DNA of 64,000 bases from positions 50,101,101 to 50,165,100 of the forward strand of contig NC_092461.1 of NCBI RefSeq assembly GCF_047495875.1, read 5' to 3'. This DNA is from Pithys albifrons albifrons. Its lineage: Eukaryota > Chordata > Aves > Passeriformes > Thamnophilidae. The first letter of the stretch is position 1; each line of letters begins with the position of its first letter. The position numbers were made by a program, and so were the translations under genes. Of the stretch, positions 1 to 13,662 are shown one piece after another. The notes beneath the pieces are model-generated. The model did not search any database. It was given only the letters and a program-made list of their open reading frames with translations, and was not told the origin of the DNA.

Positions 1-3000
1 TAAGTGTGGATTAGGAAAAAAAATTCCCTCTCTGAATTAAAACAGCAAATCAAAAGAATCAGCAAAACATCAACAGCTTGAATCAGATACAGACTAGGAT
101 CAGTTCCTGGGGGACAATTTCCTGCCCCTCTTTAGATCATTTTTCAGCTGTTCTTTTCTCTCAGAGAGGCCTGGAAAGTGTCTCTCCTTTATTGGGCTTT
201 CAAATATTTTGTGAATTCTATTCAGAGGGGGAAAACCATCCCACATACTAGTAACCAGGCTTTCCCTAGTCACTCAGGACTTTCTGCTCATGTCTCAGCT
301 CATAGCCTATTTCAAAGCATTTCTGGATCTGGAAGAAAACCAACAACCCACCATAAAAGCCTAGGCCTCTATAAGCACAAAGTTATTTTCTTTGTGCTTC
401 ATAAGCTACCGAAGACCTCTGCAAGCTGTTTCTCTCCCTCTCATGCACACATACAATCTCACCCTGTAATTTTTTTTAGACAGAAAATCCTTAGCAATTT
501 TGTATCTCCCTCAAATTTCCTCTAAGAGAAAGTAACATTTTCCTTGGGATTCTTTAACTTTCACTGTCATAGTGATGTCCTGACATTATTAGTGAGAAAC
601 TTTCTGCATCCTTTCCCTTTGTTCTTTGTGCTTATGGTAGAAAGATGGGGAAAATACTGTGATTGCAAGATGTCATTTTGAAGGATCCCAGCTCATTAAG
701 GAAACTTATGCAACTGCCAACAGAAAGGTTAAACACCATGCAGACTTTGAGGAAAAGAAGTTCCACTGGGTTTAAAACAGGTTTAAAACAGGAGCTTTTG
801 TAACATCTGAGGAGTTTAGGAAAACATTGCAGCGCAAGACCACAAAGGAAAAGCTTTTTCCCAGGAATAACACTTGGTACCGTACCTGGAGAGCTGTTTT
901 CTCAGTTGACCCTCTGTCTCTAGGTATCACAAAGCACTAATGCTGTAAAACACTTTGTGAAAGCTTAAATGCCCAAATAAAGGGAAAAAAACCACTACAC
1001 CCTCCACCCCACAGATATTCACAGGACACACACATTTTCTATCTCTCTTGATAGCCTATATGCTATCTCTAAATAATAAAACTAAACTAGCAACAACTTT
1101 GAAGTTCCAAGCCCAGTTCTTTGATTATTAAACCTAATATTACTCTAGCTTTGCATTTAGATGTGCATTAGCCAGTTACTGCTTGTATTTAAACAGGGAT
1201 TTCAGGTCAGACAGTGAAATATGTCAAAAGGGGAAACTGTGTTTCAAATGTGCTAATCCTCTCAGATTTTCAGCATGTGACTTAGGAGTATAAAGTTGTA
1301 TGCCTGGTGGTTTTTAGGTTTAATCTACTATCAAAATATTCACCATTACTTAAACAAAAAAACCAAAAACCAACCCCAAAACCCAACCAAACAAAACATA
1401 AAAATCAGGCCATATCTAGGAAACAAAGACACTGATAGATGCTTCTGGTAATCCTGAACTCCTGACCTAAAGGTGTGGGGTCAAATTGTTTCATGCTTCA
1501 TCTGTCTGTCTACTGACTACACCATCACTTGTTTCTGATACTAATCCAGTAAAAAATATGTGGAGAAATCAAATAACCTTTCCTGTTTATTAAATTTATG
1601 CTTCTAGTTACAGCATTTATACTGCATTTTGTGTAAACAGCAAACATCAAACAATGCTTATTACTGGGAAATTTATTCCCTCCCTGTGCAGTGCACACCA
1701 ACCTCCCAGTCTGGAGGTAAAGTCACATAAAAAACATCTTGGCAACAATTAATTTAATAAGCCATTTTGAACCCACTTGTGTGTTAACTGTTCCCTAATT
1801 TCAAAGCAATGCAAGTTTTTAATGTCAAATACTCAGGGCTAGATACCCACCACATCAGAACATGGTGGCAAGTACCCTTGACATGAGAGGAAACGAGAAA
1901 ATTACAGCAACAATTACAGAAGTATATCCTCCTGTGGCTCATGTTAACATTGCCAAATCCATGTATAAATCAGTACCAACTATTCATAGAATGTACCTGT
2001 CAGCAATATACTATGCGACATATGGCTCTACTTAATCAAATATACAATTCCATTTTTTTCAACTCAGAATATTCCTTCAAGGCACAGAGTAGTCAGTCAG
2101 TCATTCACACTGTGATGTGGTTTAAAACATTTAAATATTTATGCACCATATTTTATTTATGTGTACAGCTATGTCTGAGAGATCTTTTTTTTTTCCACCC
2201 TAAGAGGAAACTAACCTTTCTGAGGGCCATTTTGCAGTAGTTGCCACACATGTCTTAGATGAGGGACTAGTACCAAGTCAGAAATATTTTGGGTTTAAAC
2301 AGCCTATCAAGGACTCTCTTATACTTTCTATGTTTGTTTTTTATTAAAAGCATTGTTCAAAATATGACAAAAAACAGAAATTGGAGCTACAAAGATTTTT
2401 GTTCACATTGATATTTGAGCCAGCTGCAAAGATTTAAATCACACTAGATCTTGTTTTATGAATGTCCTTTTGCAACAAGAAAACCATGGAATGCCCTTAA
2501 AAAAGAATTTTTTGATATAAAACAGATGTTTTATCCTTTTTTGGGGGCTTTGTTGTTTAGTGCCATGATAGGTAATTAATTCCCAGGCTCCACATAGGTC
2601 TTCAGGCAGATGAAGAGAATGATTTGATTTCAAGGCTCTAGTGGAGTAAGGGAATTACAGGCCTTTGAGGGGTCACTGCAGAAGGAAGGTTCCTTATACT
2701 GGGACTGGCTACAACCATTAATGCTGCTTGCACAGGATGTTATGTGGAACTAGTGCTGAACTGCAGGAAGGGTGGAAGGAGTAGCTGGAAACAATATGCT
2801 CTGGTGCTCAGACTTAGCTGTGCTTACATATAATGTGTCACTCACCTTTCCCCAAATTAATGGAATATTATTTATTTCAAGACCAAAATTTTGATTATTC
2901 TGATATAAATCCATGTATTGTCACTGAAATTTAAGCAGTTTTTGGCCACATTTACCTTTACATACAGCAATCATTGCCTCCTAATTTTCATTGCCATGGC

Positions 3001-3146
3001 AGAACTAATGTTTATTGGTAAAAAATCACTTTCAGTCTAAGTTAGAGCTTTTACATCTTGGAATATTTTTAACGAATGCAGCTGATATTCTAAGTTGCTA
3101 CTGAATTAATTACAACAGCTATATTATCATTATTGTATTTGCATAC
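1..3146 (-). other. VPS13B: VPS13B intron, partial (3'-most in window)
   Basis: This is at least 3,146 bp of intron downstream of the last visible exon. It contains an A/C-rich low-complexity patch at about 1354-1399. I looked for the expected following exon (the protein should continue after AIQAWQQ) and did not find it. ORFs at 178-525 and 1941-2240 on plus have no recognisable product. Confidence 0.82.
1354..1399. repeat. A/C-rich low-complexity tract
   Basis: Runs of A interrupted by C (patterns such as accaaaaacc and ccaaccaaac) make a strand-biased tract of about 45 bases. It may be a decayed poly-A or simple sequence. No function is implied. Confidence 0.7.
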
Positions 3147-3496
3147 CTGCTGCCAAGCTTGAATTGCTGTATTTAGAGATTGAAGTGCATATTGGCCAAA
3201 GTTGATGAAAATGGGGTCAACCATTATCGTGCAGTCCAATAACCTTCTTGCTGTGCTGCTGGAAGTAGCAATCTGTCCCCAGACTTTCAGAGGTTTCACA
3301 ACAGTCTGCATAGTCATATTTCGACACTCCAAAAGTTTGCAGCCGGCCTGAGTTGAAAACTGCATCTCCTGGAACACTGATTCATCGTTCCACTGACGGA
3401 GATACACATGAGGCTCATCAAAGGAAACTATCATGTATTCTAGTTCAGATGGCAAGTTCTTATCAGATAAAAATGGCTGAAGAAACTTCGGTGGTG
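3147..3496 (-). CDS. VPS13B: VPS13B internal exon 8 of 8 in window
   Basis: This 350-bp exon begins with two bases completing Ala and encodes 116 codons ending in phase 0 at Gln-Gln. Its order is APPKFLQPFLSDKNLPSEL, then EYMIVSFDEPHVYLRQWN, then QAGCKLLECRNMTMQTVVKP, then LDCTIMVDPIFINFGQYALQ, and finally SLNTAIQAWQQ. This follows the human VPS13B order directly after the previous exon. The TMQTVVKP to RRLLDC part (exon residues about 70-90) carries several substitutions relative to what I recall of the human protein. The acceptor follows a long T-rich tract (...ttcacttttcag); the donor is gtatgc. The next exon lies beyond the left edge of the window. Confidence 0.97.
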
Positions 3497-5245
3497 CTGA
3501 AAAGTGAAAGAAAAAACAAGACTAGAACATCACCATTGCCACATTCTGTATGTTTTTGTGAATTGTGTGTTAACTGTTAGTACATAAGATGAAAACAAGT
3601 AAAATTCATTAAAGGCCAGACAATTCTGAAATCAATGCTGTTTGTTAGATGTAAAATAGAATTGTAATTAATCACAGCTGCGCACAAAAATTATCTGCAA
3701 ACCAAAATCTTTTCATGGTGAATAGACCAGCCACCAAACTGCTTTATCTACACATTGCTCCATAATTCAGACTGCGGCCTATTTGGAGCAGGGACCATAT
3801 TTCTTTCTGTGAGAATTTTTGCTATAGCAGATGTATATGATATTCCACACACAGCACACTGTGAACACAGTAGTAATTCCCAATATCCCATGTGCTGACA
3901 TGGGACAGTGCAGGCTAACAGGCTCCACAATGGAAGTTGTCTTTGCTGCAGTTACGGACAGTTCAAGACCATGCACCCAATGAGATGTGACATATTACCC
4001 CATAATACTGGAAATGAAACAAAACAGTATCCTGAGACTAAAGCATGGGAAATGTATCATAAAAAAGATTTTATCGTGTTCATTGAAGTCTCAGGCCTGC
4101 AAAGTGCTGAGCACTGAGGCAGCAGACAGTGCAAGGCACGTATACCATTTGTGTAACACTTAGCACGTGAATATTTCCATTAATGTTATTAGTTATGTTG
4201 CTGGAACTATCACATGCTTAAAATTAGCATATGCTCCAGTGCTCTACAGATTTGGAACTAAAACACTCATCTCTATCCAGGATCAAGCCCTATTATTCTA
4301 CAAAAGTGTAATAGATACAGTAAGTTTTGTGCTCCCTTTGTGCATAACAGCACGAAGGAGCCCCAGAACGTAAGGCCTTTAGATGCTGTAGCAACAGCAA
4401 CAACAGCACAAACTCACTCGCTGTTAAAAAATGAAACAGCTGGGTTTGATTTTAATCTGATTTTTGCCTTTTCCAGTACTTTTAAAGACTGAGTATCAGG
4501 AATTGGAGCATAATAGTGAGGAAGATTATTTACTGATAGAGGTAGCTGATAGACAAGAAATTATTTGCTAGTCATTAAATGTTCATTCTTGCAATGATTT
4601 GATAATGAATATATTGTAATAGTTGCAGAAACACAAAACTACTCACAAAGAAAGTTGTCCCTGTCAAAGCTATCCAAGAAGTTTGCCCATCTTCCATAGA
4701 AAGCATTCCTGGCATTTGAAAATCAGACAATAATCTAAGGATCTCTTGGAATGTAATTGCCATTAATGCAATGACAGAGAGCACTGAACCAAACCAGATG
4801 TAGCTCCAAAAGTGGTCATAACTGACATAACAGTTAAATCTGCAGTTCTCAGAGCTCTTCCAAGGAATTCTTACTAAAGGAGTTGCAAAATCTTAAAATA
4901 TTTTAGTAGTACTGTTAATATGCTGGAAAATGTAAAAGATCAAATTCATCCACTAAGATGGCTCCGAAGCAAAGTGGCACCTGCTGTCACTACTCAGACT
5001 GGGACAAACAGCAGCTCCTATGGTTACCCAGCCCGAGGCAGGAGGGGCTGAGCAGCCTCACTGCCTGCTCTGTGCACCTCCTCAGCAAACACAAGTCACT
5101 GCTTTCACCTTGAAGCCTCTACCACTGTTTGTGAGAACTTATTTCAAGAATGGCTGTTTGAATGAGGACTACAGACAACAAGAGAGTGGTTTAGCAGCAC
5201 GTACAAACTATTGGCTTTTATTGTACTACATAAGGGAGTACATAC
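3497..5245 (-). other. VPS13B: VPS13B intron, 1.75 kb
   Basis: This intron lies between exons 7 and 8. A G+C-richer patch at about 4.96-5.10 kb next to exon 7 may be an old, unrecognised repeat. No exon, RNA gene or clear mobile element was seen. Confidence 0.88.
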
Positions 5246-5427
5246 CTGTGCCCAGCTGATCAAGATGATGGCATAGGTGGACTTCCAAATAGGTGAATTG
5301 GATCCCCATGCTCAGTGATGGCACAAACCAAGGAGTAAAACAGGAGTCGACCCTGGTGCAGGCTGCCAGTGCTGTGGGGGTTACAAGCTGATCCCACGCA
5401 CTTTGGGAGCCAGATTCACTTTCCGAG
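5246..5427 (-). CDS. VPS13B: VPS13B internal exon 7 of 8 in window
   Basis: This 182-bp exon supplies one base to complete a split Ser codon, then 60 whole codons and a final g. It encodes SESESGSQSAWDQLVTPTAL, AACTRVDSCFTPWFVPSL and YLEVHLCHHLDQLGT. The TPTALAACTRVDSCFTPWFV block is strongly conserved in VPS13B as I recall it. The Ser/Glu-rich beginning is probably a surface linker (inference). The acceptor is ...ctccgttctgcag and the donor is gtatgt, both good. The frame would run on for five codons into the intron before a stop, which confirms that the donor ends coding here. Confidence 0.97.
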
Positions 5428-8400
5428 CTGCAGAACGGAGATAACAAAGTAGGTCTTTCAGCACTTCCAGGATTTTACCCCTTTACAGTAGGACTTGACC
5501 GTGTTCCATGCTCATTTTCTGACACAGGGAACATCATCATTTCATTTTAACTGCTAATATCAGTGTCTGTGCTTTTTCCAAAGTAGAACATAACACACAA
5601 GACTGCAATCCAGGCAGGCTCTTATCACGCTACATTTTCAATTTACAAACATCTGAACCACAAAACCAAAGAATATTTACAGAAAATAAAACCAAATGAC
5701 ACCAGGTATCTTTAATTGTTGCAATTGATGCCTTAAGTTTTTTTATATATGTGTAGATTTTAATATAGCTGTACAGTTTCTCACACTCAAGGTAGCAGCT
5801 GACAGTCACTAAACCTCTTTCTCACGGTTTGTGCCACATTCTTGAAATTCTGTTTAATGGTCTTTCGCAAGGACATCTTGTTTGGGATACATGCACCTGG
5901 AAGATACACTGTATTCAAAGCAAGATACAAGGCCCAAAACCCTTGGAGAAGCTCCAAAGGGGCAGTCCTGGGGAGTTCTGAGGGCAAATGATTCTTGGGT
6001 TGGAAGGATACATTAGATAGGATAATCAATTAACTGTTATGATTTTCTAAGAACACTACACTGGGTGTGCACCTACGTGTTTTGCTGCACCTGAAAGTGC
6101 TTTTATTAAAGGAGCTGCTCTTTATATTATCTATACTAATAGTGTCTGGAAAGTTCTTTCCTTCCATTTTAGGCAACAAAATAGCTAAGCAGCTACATTA
6201 TCATTATTTAAGCTGTAAGAATGAGTTGAAAGTTAATCTGGTCAAGAGAATGATTATTCTTTTCCCCACTTGATTTTAAGGAAACCAACTCAGAACTATC
6301 AAACTACTTCTATACTTCTGTGCATGAATCCTGTCCCTGTAAACATTATTTCCTCTGCCCTTCTAACTCTACAATCATAATTTAAAAAGAATTTCCAAGT
6401 CTCATAAACTCAGCTTGGAGCCCTTTCCTAGCATCTATCACAACATATTAAGTGCACATTTAAAATGCCACCCCACTGATTTTTTTTCATAGTTGTGCTC
6501 CTGACACCATGAATTTCCAAGAATTATCTTTCAGTCCCTTGAGACAAACTAACACTACATCCGAATTCTACAGGTTGCTAAGGCACCACTGAAGTAAAAA
6601 TAAACTTTTTAATTTAAGCCAAACCTATCCTTAATGTTCCTTATTCTCACTGCCTTTGAAGCTTGGTACTAAAGAGTTTTAGTTAAAAACTTTAGACTTG
6701 ATTCAAGAGAATTATGTTCCTGTCCTCAGTCAGATACTCTCTTCATTTTCAAAATAAAATTTAATGAAGGATGAACTTTTATATAAGCTTTTATAAAGTC
6801 ATCAGCTTTTATAAAGCACCACACATACACTTTCATTGACATTTAAAAAATATTTTAAATTCAAATACAACTATAAATTTGAACATTGGCTTTCAAAGCA
6901 AAACGTCTTACACTTTTAGGATCAAATTTTGCATAACACAATGTGTTTTACCTCAAAATTATGCACAAATATAGTAGGTACTAAAAATGTTCAGCTGAGA
7001 GTGCATGGAATTCCATGGATAGGTAAATTTATCAGTATTATTTTGTGTTACAGTAACTATCTAGTATAGTGTTCATTTATAGACCTTAAATCCAACTTCA
7101 GATTTGTGGACATAACATATTTATGCAGCAGTAAAACCCAACTAAAATTGGTTAATTATCAAAGAAACATGACAGGATTCTAAGAATGGAATATGTCAGT
7201 AAGGAATGAAACATAAATGACTCAACTGGAATTACAGCTGCTTTCCTGTGCTTCTTTACTTCCTCAAATTGCCAGTTTACATTCCAAAGATGCAGCTGGA
7301 GGCCTTTTAAGAACAGGTTTCTTTGGAAATAAAATTATTCTTTGTGTTCACTTGCTGAAGAATCTGTGGGACTGGCCCACAGTCAGAGAAGTGGCTTTGC
7401 TCTGCTTTGGCATGGATATTTCTTAGATTGTTGGAACAAAGCAGGGAAGCAAATCTGAAAGGACAAAAGCTCATATGCTCTTGTAGACGACTAAGTACTT
7501 TAGGGTCTGTGAAACCAGTTAGTTCTGTCAGAATAATTATTAATATTTTAAGATTTTTTGCTCATTGTATTTTGACTAGAAATAGAAGTTCAGGAACATA
7601 TGAAATGAAAATGAAGAAAGGGTAGATGGGCGCAAAGAAATGTCAACCAAACTATGAGAAACTTTCAAAAATCTAATTGCACTTTGATATTCTGAATTAA
7701 GACTTAATATGCACAAAAAGCTGTAACTATAATTGCAGTAAAAAAGAACATTTATTTCTGAAATTTGAGGTTTATTCTGAAACTATATATCCCTTTTCCT
7801 CAGAAACCTATCCCTAGAGTCACCTATCAGTGACTCAGCATTTTTATTTCTTTTGGCATGTTTTGGAGATGCACATTTGCATAGAATAAAAACCAAACAA
7901 ACCCCTCCAATTTTGTATTTGGTCAAACTTTATGTACCTGCTTTTTGTTTATTGAGCATTTTACTGTGGTGGGACCTTTGTAATTTATCACACACAACCA
8001 CAGTGATCACAGAGCAACATGCCATGTTGATGCAGAAGGAAATGTGGCAGGAGCCTCACATTAGGGAGATAATGTAAAGTATTTACCCATATTTTGCTCC
8101 AGTTTTTCTGCCCCAGAAACAGCAGACTAAGTGGATGCAATATTCTGGAATTTAAGATGTTGGGAACAAATAGATTCAAAGCTGCTTTTTGTTTTCTCAT
8201 GGAGAGTCATCTTAGAGACAAAAAATGCCCACTGAAACAATTCCCTGCAAAATTCAGTCCAACCACATGTCTAAAGACCTACCCAGAGAGAAGCAGCAAG
8301 TGAGGGTGGGACAACATTGCTCCATGGGACAGAACTGGCCTTGCTTCCAGTTCCCTGCTAGGGAGGGACGAGCGCCTGCAGTGAGGACTGAGAGGAGCAG

Positions 8401-11400
8401 GACAATGCCTGCTAAACTACAGTTTAGAAGGAAAAGTCACTCTACAGAGAGAAAATAACCTTCTAGAAACCATCTGAAAAGAAATGCAATGAGGACTCTT
8501 TCATCACTGTTTCCCCACCGGCTCAGACTTAGTCAAGGCATAGTTGTTTTATGTGTGTGTGGGTCCATTTGGTTTTCACTCAGCCAGAAACCATAATCAG
8601 AATTATAGCCCCTATGTCATTATGAAAATAAAAAGACAGTAAACAGTATAAACCAGTTACAGTACAAAATATACTATAAGCAGTAACCAAATTAATATTT
8701 TCTTAAAAATATCCAAGTGTAATAAAAAATCTTAATATCAAATGATCAGTTTTTAAAGAGGGACTGTAGTCACTGCCATGCTTGTCTGATTTTGAATGAA
8801 ATCCCATTGAAACCTTTTGCCTAGGGAGAGTTCTGCCAGACCTGTAGCATTGCCATTTTTTCCTCTGTCCTTGCACAGAGCACAAGAATCAAAGACACAG
8901 TCCCTCATCACAGGCTGTGCAAAAAAACAAAGCAGTGTTAGCTGAAAACACAGGAAAAATTCTATTAAGTCTGTGTAAACAACAGCAGCATTAATATCAG
9001 AAGTTGATGTAACTGTGAAATCAAAATTTGTGCATCAAGTGAATACAATATAAAAACACCCCCATGTTTCTGGGCTGCCTTGGAGCTACAAAATGCAGTG
9101 TGGACTGTCCACAGTTGTTCAGCTGCAGAGAAAAGGAATAACCAGCTTCTACTGCTTTGTGTTTGGCACAACATGCTGAGGGATGTGTGTAGCAACACCA
9201 GAGGAAATTCTAAATAAAATTGACCTGACTTTAAGACCAGAATTTTTAAAATGGAAAATATCTATGTTTGAAGTGATTATATAAGTTATGATATTTCACA
9301 TCATGCAAAGACGTTCAAGTTCAATATATGGCAACTGGGAACAATGACTTAGCAGTGACCTGCATTCTTCTTGTTATTTTAAGAGTGGAATATTTAAACC
9401 AAAACTGCCATTTGTGATGAAACTACAACATGGGAAAATATCCACTGGGAAGAAGAAAGAGACCACTTAACTCATTTAGTTTATGACTCAAATGCTGGTC
9501 TGAACCCAAATTGTTAGAGCTCAAAATCCAGTACATCATTTACTTTGAGTAAAAGCTAAAACAATTAGCATGAAATATGATCATGATTCCTCACTTGAAT
9601 TTTTAAAAAGTAGCAAATTAAGGCTTATTTAAAAGTTTTTGTACTTGTTTCATGGTTTGTATCTTAAGGCATTTTCAATTACTATTTTAGTATGTCAGTA
9701 ATTATAAAAATACTGTTTCAATTAGACAGTAAGAGGTACAAATATATAAAATATCTTGTGACATAACCCATTAAAACAAAATTTATAACCCCTTCCCCAC
9801 CAAACCAGGGAGGTACTTTAGTGTCTTACCAACCAACCAGAGCTTTAAAAGTAATGGTGTATATAACTTATTAGTCCTGCAACATGAAAATGTAACTTAT
9901 AAAAATAATGTATTCTGTGATAATTTCCTTGTAATCTATTTTGAGGTCTTGCTTAAACAGTCATTTACGCCATATATGATTTATTTCATAAACACTGTAC
10001 TACAACCCCAAAGAGATGCTAAATTATTTCACTTAGGACTTCAGATTTGTTCACTCATTGAATAAACATTCATAAATGTTCATTCAAACCTTATACATAC
10101 ATCAAATAATGAATGGGCTACAAAATTCTGAAAAATAAACAACATGCACATATATACTCTGCTCTTCACTAGAGAGCTCCTTGATTTTGATACTTCCAAT
10201 TAGTTCCTGATCGATCTCAGAAAGAGCTTGCATACCACAGGACTTGGATCATGACATCTTTGCATATTCCCATATTCATTACTGGTTGATACACTTCAGC
10301 CTGCCAGCTACTGCTCAACTTATCAGCTGAATCCACATCTTCTCACAAACTTTGTTGCTTTCCTGTCACATGAACCACATAAGTTTCATACTTTATAACT
10401 GATGCTAGGAATCAATAATAAAGTACTTAAAACACAAGGGATCAGCTCTCTGTTATTAATAATTAGCATATCATAGAGATTACCCCCCAAAAAAACCCCT
10501 GCAGAATTTGAAGGAAAAAATATTATCCTTGAGCAGCAGCTGCATGCATATGGCAGCTGTTAAGAGTCTGACCCAAAATACAACATCAAACTAAGAAAAT
10601 AAACTTCAACAAGACTAAGCGTTTTTACACCATTAATAGGGAATTAAATTTTCTAATCAATCATACAGTTACAGCATGTAATTAATGTCAAAATATCCTG
10701 AGCCTCCAGGAAAGCTGAGATTCAGCTTTTACACAGCCTTTGTTCCTTGCTCTTGCAGATCCCTCAGCGTTAGAATTCCCTGCTCTAACACTCAGCACTG
10801 GCTTTAAGCACATGCCTTGTGGCTCTTCTCACAAGGCTGTAAGACCTCATGTTAAACACTTGTTTTAGGAACAAGCCTAACATTGGAATTTACCATGGGC
10901 ATTACACGGGCAGGGTCTCTCTCTCAAAACCAAAAATGTTTGGCATTTATTTTGTCAAGTAGAATCTAGAACACATTTTAGACAAGAAACTATCCTTGCT
11001 GGTAGCAGTATGTTTGTTTGATAAAGCCACAGTTTGAGCAAAGTTATGCCAACATGGACTTCCTACATGCCACTAGTGGTCCAGAAAGGCTGGCCTCCTC
11101 TGCAGGTTCACAGGATCTGTCACCATCTCCAAATCAAGGCTTCCCTCTAACAGAATGTGATAATTTGGGGCTTAAGCATCACCTCAAATTTGTACTGTAG
11201 TGGTAACTGTGGTGCTTGTGCACTGTCTCAAAACCTCCAGGTCAGCGACATGTGACTGGCATGTTTGCTCTGCCTCCAAGAAGAAGCCATTGTGCCTCAA
11301 ACACCCTAGGTCAGAGCCTGATCTGTGAGGAACAGCTGCTCTGGTTCTGACCCACTCAGGAGCATTCCCAACCGGTCAGGACTGATTCTTCCACACCAGT

Positions 11401-13224
11401 CCTTCCTGCTGTCACCCTCAAGAAAGCTTGCAGTGCAGCCTTGTCTGAAGTTACTGTAGCAGGATCAGTTTGAATTTCTATCCTTAGAATGGGATGAGTT
11501 GGGAGGGACCTTAAAGATCACAGTTCCAATGCCCCTGACATGGGCAGGGACACCTTTCACTAGAACAGGTTGCTCCAAGTCCCATCCAGCCTGGCCATGA
11601 ACACCTTCAGGGATGGGACATCCACAGCTTCTCTGGGTAACCTGTGCCAGTGTCTCATCAACCTCTGAGGAAAGAATTTCTTCCGAATACCTAATTAATC
11701 TTGACATCTTTTCATTTAAATCTATTCCCCCCTCTCTTATCACTATATGTCCCTGTAAGAAGTCCCTCTCTACTTTTCTTTGCATTCTGACTAGTGACGC
11801 TACAGTCTCTGTACAAATAGGTGGTAGTCCAACGCACTTTCCCTTGACTTCTTTCTTTCTCTGCTGCTTATTTACCTAAAAATGCTTCAGTAATGTTGTG
11901 CATGTTTTTTGCTGCCTTCTTCCCTCTCCTGCTATCCCTGTGCAGTAAACTTCAAATGCTTCACTTTAATTCCTGTTCTTCCTGAACAAGTACAGTTCAT
12001 TAGCTTATCAGAGCTCCTTGAATGAAACATTGCATATAGTGATAACCCCTATTCAAGTAGAAAACAATAAACATGATTACAGTGGTAAATACCTTAATGA
12101 AAAAAATCTACTAAATTTCACTACATCATTTCCAGTTCCCACTGAGTTCACATTTCTGTGGTGTTAAGCTGACCAGGAAGGCAATTTTGCCAGGGTCCCA
12201 CATTCAGAGGAATTAACCTTGTCTAAAACACTTAACTTCTCAATGATGAAAATGCATTCTTTCACAATTAACATCAAGAAATCATTTCCAACCTGATACT
12301 ATTAATGGAAACCAGATGTTTAATTTTCTTCATTGATTTTGTTAGCTGTGTTCTTATTCCCCAGTTTCTCTGAATTCTGCAGCTTCATGCAGCACATAAA
12401 CGTGGATGCTACATACTCATTCAAGCATGTGTTCATACACAGGCAGCAAGTATCAGCAAATACCAAAAATCCAACAGAGTAACTTGGGCTTTTCTGCTCT
12501 AAATATAAAAATTAAGAAGGTCTTTGAAAGCAATTCCACTTCTGTTTCTGGAGAGAACTTGTACTTCATGTCTTCTTACTCTACATGTTAACCAAAACGG
12601 AATGAAAGCAAACAGAGTGAATATCTGTCATTGCACACTGTTTCCAGCTGTAAATACAATGAAAAATGGATCTCCAGTGTTTGAGAACACTGATTAATTT
12701 TTTGTTACTGTCAGCATAATAAGTAAACTGTGTGAATAATAATTGCTCTTGAAATACTGAAATTTTATTCAAAATATTTAAGACAGACACTTGGTTATTT
12801 TCGTCACTGACTGGCATTGAGGAGAGAATTAAAGGTGATGTATGAGTATTGCATTGAAGAATGTTTACTACTACATTATAGAATGGATTGTGCCTGAGCC
12901 TTCTTTTGTTAATTGGCTAATTTTACTGACTTGTGCAGCTAAGAGGTTTCAGGATGTGCCCTGTTTGTCTCCACTTTCCAGTGTTCCTTGTATTCAGGAA
13001 ATGGGTGTTTAAGATGCTGCCAGGCTGCCTGTGAGCCCAAAGGAAAGCTCTCTTTGTGCACACCCCATGCCCTGCTGTGAAGGTGCACTACAGACTGAAG
13101 CCCATGTAAGACAAACTACTCTTGTCACATATGAAAACAGTATCTTATTTCTTAAGTCTCTTGAAAGAGAACTCTCAGGAGTGCGGCATTAGGTGTCTGT
13201 TTTTCCCTTCTCCTTTAGGATTAC
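5428..13224 (-). other. VPS13B: VPS13B intron, 7.8 kb
   Basis: This intron lies between exons 6 and 7. It contains one CR1 3' end at 11478-11790, in the same orientation as the gene. The remainder is AT-rich with only short, unrecognisable ORFs. Confidence 0.86.
11478..11790 (-). mobile_element. CR1 LINE fragment, 3' end
   Basis: On the plus strand this shows the standard avian CR1 reverse-complement signature: gggagggacc near the left edge, then cccctgacatgggcagggac, an aacaggttgctccaagtccc block, tccagcctggccatgaacac, a variant of the block ending gtgccagtgtctca, and aagtccctctct near the right edge. The element therefore runs on the minus strand with its 3' end near 11478. It is 5'-truncated and diverged. 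An apparent 106-codon ORF across it is a by-product of the repeat, not a gene. Confidence 0.92.
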
Positions 13225-13421
13225 CTCTGGTCATCAGTCGTGTTCTGGCTGCTGTTGAGGACGACCCTCCACAGATCGGAGGCGATGAGCTGTTTCTGGT
13301 CGCTCCCCAGGGCGATGCTGGGCAGCTGCAGCTCACACACTCTGCTCTCTGACAGGCTGAACTCCCGGAAGGCAACAAACGATTTCTGCAGCTCATCCCA
13401 GTACTCCAAACTGCAAGGAAT
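13225..13421 (-). CDS. VPS13B: VPS13B internal exon 6 of 8 in window
   Basis: This 197-bp exon has 65 whole codons plus two bases (ag, completed to Ser by the next exon). It starts in phase 0 at IPCSLEYWDELQKSFVAFRE and continues through FSLSESRVCELQLPSIALGS, then SDLWRVVLNSSQNTTDDQ. This is the known continuation of the VPS13B segment ending DLGDVLQ. It is noticeably richer in G+C than the surrounding intron. The acceptor is strong (...cttttatcccag). The donor is gtaatc, immediately after cag-ag. The stretch looks like alternating strands typical of the VPS13 rod (inference). Confidence 0.97.
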
Positions 13422-13662
13422 CTGGGATAAAAGGGAGAAGGCACAATCCATTTATGCTTGAGTGCAAATACCATGGGGTTTCCTTTTCACACTAAAAGTG
13501 TAACACTAACTAAACTAACTAAATTTTCATATAGACCAGAACTGTAACCATTACTGAGATGCTGTGCTGTCTTGACTTAAAATATTTTTAGAACATCATT
13601 GGAGATTAACTTTTGTTCATACAGAAAAATCAAAGATGAGCAATTCAGATCTATATAGACCC

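Noticed and set aside
3353..3580. Plus-strand ORF at the exon 3147-3496 boundary
   Set aside because: Antisense shadow of the VPS13B exon.
11465..11879. ORFs of 106 and 88 codons
   Set aside because: They fall on a CR1 3' end whose G+C content lowers stop frequency.
13175..13474. Overlapping ORFs of 99, 76 and 73 codons
   Set aside because: Only the frame encoding IPCSLEYWDELQ matches VPS13B; the others are alternative frames or antisense of the same exon.
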